Source: Flavobacterium psychrophilum (GTDB taxonomy: Bacteria; Bacteroidota; Bacteroidia; Flavobacteriales; Flavobacteriaceae). Taken from it: a stretch of 17,497 bases of DNA. Of this stretch, positions 16,201 through 17,497 are shown one piece after another. The DNA lies in assembly GCA_943325515.2 (NCBI GenBank), contig CALPPS020000057.1:1-17497 (forward strand), written 5' to 3'. A model generated the notes under the pieces. That model worked only from the letters and a program-made list of their open reading frames with translations. It searched no databases and was not told the origin of the DNA. The translations under genes and the position numbers were made by a program. Each line of letters begins with the position of its first letter. Position 1 is the first letter of the stretch.

Positions 16201-17497
16201 ATAACTGCTTGTGATAATTATACTTTACCAAGTTTAACACTAAACAATAAATTTTATACTAAATCCGGGGGTCCAAATGGATATGGAATTGAATTATTAC
16301 CTGGTACAATTATTACATCAAGTCAAACGATTTATATATTTAAAGAATCTTTAATTAGAGCTACATTTTCATGCCTAGACGAAACCTCATTTACTATAAC
16401 AATAAATAATACACCTATAATTCAAGCTTTTTTTAATGTTGCTACTTGTAATTCATTCAAATTGATACCATTACTTATAGGTGATTATTATACTGGACCA
16501 AATGGTTCTGGAAATATAATGCATCCCGGAGATGTATTAACTTCATCACAAACAGTATATATATATGCTCATACACTAACCTCGCCTGATTGTTCCAGCC
16601 AAATAAGTTTTGCATTGACAATATTTAATGTAGATAATTTACCCAATATAACTATTTGTGAAAATTACACTTTACCTTCATTAACTATTGGTCAATATTA
16701 TACTGGTCCTAACGGAACAGGAACAAAGCTGATTGCTGGTGCATCAATTTCAACATCGCAAACTATTTATATTTATGATGTCTCGCCTAATTTACCTAGA
16801 TGTTCTGATGAAAGTTCATTTACTGTTACAATCATTGATACTCCAGTAGCTAATTCGGTTTCAGCATCATTACGAACTGTATGTGATCAAGACGGGACAA
16901 ATGATGGAGTAACTTCTTTTGACTTAACAACTTTAACAGCTGCTGTTCTTGGAACACAAACTGGAAATGAATTTACAATAGCTTATTATGAAAACTTAGC
17001 AAACGCTACAAGTCAAACTAATGCGATTACATCGACTAGTCTAACTTCTATTTATGTTAGAGTCAATAATACATTAGCACCAAGTTGCTATGATATTAAA
17101 AATATCTCTATTATTGTAAATAAATTACCCGAACCAACTCCAATTGACGGGATAATCTGTATCGATAGTGAGACTGGAACACTTTTAAATCCATATACAA
17201 TATATAGTGGTTTAAGCACTTCATCAAACTATTTTGTATGGACAAATGAAACTAATGTGGTAGTTGGAAATGGAAATAATTATCAAGCTGATTTACCAGG
17301 AGTTTATACATTAGTTACAACGAGTAATATTAATGGTTGTATTTCGAAACCTGTTAGCGTAACCGTTAATCCATCTGAACCTGCAATTATTTCTTATACC
17401 ATTAGTGATGAATTTACAGACACACAATCTATTACTGTAGTGGCAACAGGTCAAGGTAATAACTTTGAATATCAATTAGACAATGGCTATTTTCAAG
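13243..17497 (+). CDS. Giant secreted repeat protein, probably T9SS type B, 3' end missing
   Basis: An open frame of 1418 codons with no stop before the window edge. The signal peptide is about 1-19 (MKKILLPIAFLLSVLGFSQ). A choice-of-anchor L domain (about 30-275) contains the hallmark FASEEY (148-153). An Ig-like stretch (about 285-360) follows, then two modules opening at Cys371 and Cys463 with the pattern YY(S/T)SxxDA...(I/V)(F/Y)VRVQ...C, common in gliding-associated surface proteins. Nine Cys-containing repeats (560-1201) come next, then another such module from Cys1214 and an Ig-like one from Cys1306. The visible end, reaching YQLDNGYFQ, is the kind of sequence that normally precedes a C-terminal T9SS type B/gliding sorting domain. 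The protein is therefore probably exported by Sec and the type IX system and displayed or released as an adhesin. No catalytic motif is visible. The sorting domain and the ligand are inferred. Confidence 0.9.
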   Translation, partial: MKKILLPIAFLLSVLGFSQPITVSTTSFTVPELVNNVLINTPCVSANNITWSTGTNYGSSNGIGFFQNTNPNFPMQSGVILSTGNVLNAVGPNPNSSLLSDGTPNWLGDISLENILATAGINMTSKNATLLEFDFTPVSSNFSFDFLFASEEYGNFQCNFSDAFAFLLTNSSTGVTTNLAVVPNTNLPISVVTIRDNQYNSSCGASNSQFFGMFNGGSNASNSATNFNGQTKLLTAGSSLTPGITYHIKLVIADRVDYKYDSAIFIASDSFNIGQDVLGQDLTVANNNAICFGSTYTLTTGLSASNYTFIWKRNGVTLAGQTGPSLSINQPGNYSVSYNNISNLCQPITDLIAIDYYPQIISPNPKDIYACDNGGSTFNFNLELNTNRVKQGLDPLTIVNYYSSQSDADTNINQLPLLYNAPSGQIVFVRIQIPNSLCYIVKSFQLLKSPAPVAYQPQDLIKCARSQTQNNAYCNFNQQTLAVLNGQSSTINIVSYYTSLNDANDGINPIINTANGLFTDTTIYVRVQNSGDSTCFSITNFNIIINPLPEVDELEDVLICDNYTLQPLQNGNYFTSANGNGLPLFAGDVIIQTQTIYIFNQPGGPGTCGANSSFKVTIINKDSLAPKNVTNCGNYTLPSITYGNYYSAPGGNGIIIPAGTVISSTQTIYYYFISPDPPFCIVDTNFIVTVLPSVEVGNRADIFECSSYTLPPLAIGDYYTSPNGTGNQLTAGTIITTSQTIYVFVARANTPSCIDQDIFEVIIGLNQPPNISQCNGYTLPDLAVGNYYTGPNGTGSIIPEGSFISTNMTIFIYAPTTSGENNCSDNLYFTLTFTQPQIDVLSDMSACESYTLPPLTNGEYYTGIDGTGTMLYPGDAILSTQTIYIFKRLDSTCFNQSSFTITINTLPNIDSRSDIDICDQYVLTPLNVGNYYTGPNGTGTLLPASSVITSSQKIYIYAISNTTPSCSIENSFQINIFSTSSDVLPNITACDNYTLPSLTLNNKFYTKSGGPNGYGIELLPGTIITSSQTIYIFKESLIRATFSCLDETSFTITINNTPIIQAFFNVATCNSFKLIPLLIGDYYTGPNGSGNIMHPGDVLTSSQTVYIYAHTLTSPDCSSQISFALTIFNVDNLPNITICENYTLPSLTIGQYYTGPNGTGTKLIAGASISTSQTIYIYDVSPNLPRCSDESSFTVTIIDTPVANSVSASLRTVCDQDGTNDGVTSFDLTTLTAAVLGTQTGNEFTIAYYENLANATSQTNAITSTSLTSIYVRVNNTLAPSCYDIKNISIIVNKLPEPTPIDGIICIDSETGTLLNPYTIYSGLSTSSNYFVWTNETNVVVGNGNNYQADLPGVYTLVTTSNINGCISKPVSVTVNPSEPAIISYTISDEFTDTQSITVVATGQGNNFEYQLDNGYFQ
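14920..16845 (+). repeat. Nine tandem two-cysteine repeats in surface protein
   Basis: Repeat units begin at Cys residues 560, 632, 705, 774, 847, 918, 990, 1069 and 1139, so they are 69-79 residues long. The shared pattern is C-x2-YTLP-x-L, then GxYYTGPNGTG, a Gly, SQTIYIY, a second Cys, then S-F-x-V-T-I. Both cysteines are present in all nine units (the second is, for example, Cys608 in unit 1 and Cys1187 in unit 9), suggesting one disulfide per unit. The units are related at protein level but not near-identical in DNA. I recognise the pattern from surface proteins of Flavobacteriia but know no formal function. Confidence 0.9.

Noticed and set aside
14920..16845. CRISPR array or DNA-level satellite in the repetitive region
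   Set aside because: The repeats are protein-level units of about 210-240 bases with divergent DNA and no short identical repeats separated by spacers.

Overview
The window looks like a piece of a low-G+C Bacteroidota chromosome, most likely Flavobacterium or a close relative. The evidence is the AT-rich sequence, the lack of Shine-Dalgarno sites, repeated TAnnTTTG (-7) promoter boxes, a Bacteroidota-type ArgS, a small membrane protein that resembles a family seen in Flavobacteriia, and a large secreted cell-surface protein of the type IX secretion / gliding-associated kind. Species-level assignment is inference.

Left part (1-4411): the 3' end of hutI and a complete hutG encode two late steps of histidine degradation. 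A membrane-anchored coiled-coil protein of unknown function lies between them on the opposite strand. It shares a short divergent promoter region with hutG and a hairpin terminator with hutI. A DEAD-box RNA helicase gene follows, with a small hairpin in its leader.

Middle part (4394-8881): a membrane-bound hybrid histidine kinase/response regulator converges on the helicase gene. The two stop codons overlap inside the loop of one bidirectional terminator. The kinase has almost no extracytoplasmic sensor region. Next come ettA (ABC-F translation factor) and a 60-residue membrane protein, both on the minus strand. A small accessory-looking stretch follows, holding an orphan 154-residue three-helix membrane protein, repeats upstream of it and a strong long hairpin (8803-8852) downstream.

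Right part (8882-13042, minus strand): folD (one-carbon metabolism), ffh (signal recognition particle GTPase) and argS (arginyl-tRNA synthetase) are ordinary housekeeping genes, each apparently with its own short leader and mostly with visible hairpin terminators between them.

End (13243-17497, plus strand, open at the window edge): 1418 codons of a giant secreted surface protein. It has a signal peptide, a choice-of-anchor L domain, Ig-like and T9SS-type B-like modules, and nine tandem repeats of about 72 residues, each with two conserved cysteines. It is divergent from argS, and a consensus promoter (TTTG-N19-TATATTTG) overlaps the start of argS. No tRNA, rRNA, CRISPR array or intact insertion sequence was seen. 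The window is mostly core genome; the accessory-looking parts are roughly 7954-8881 and the surface-protein gene.
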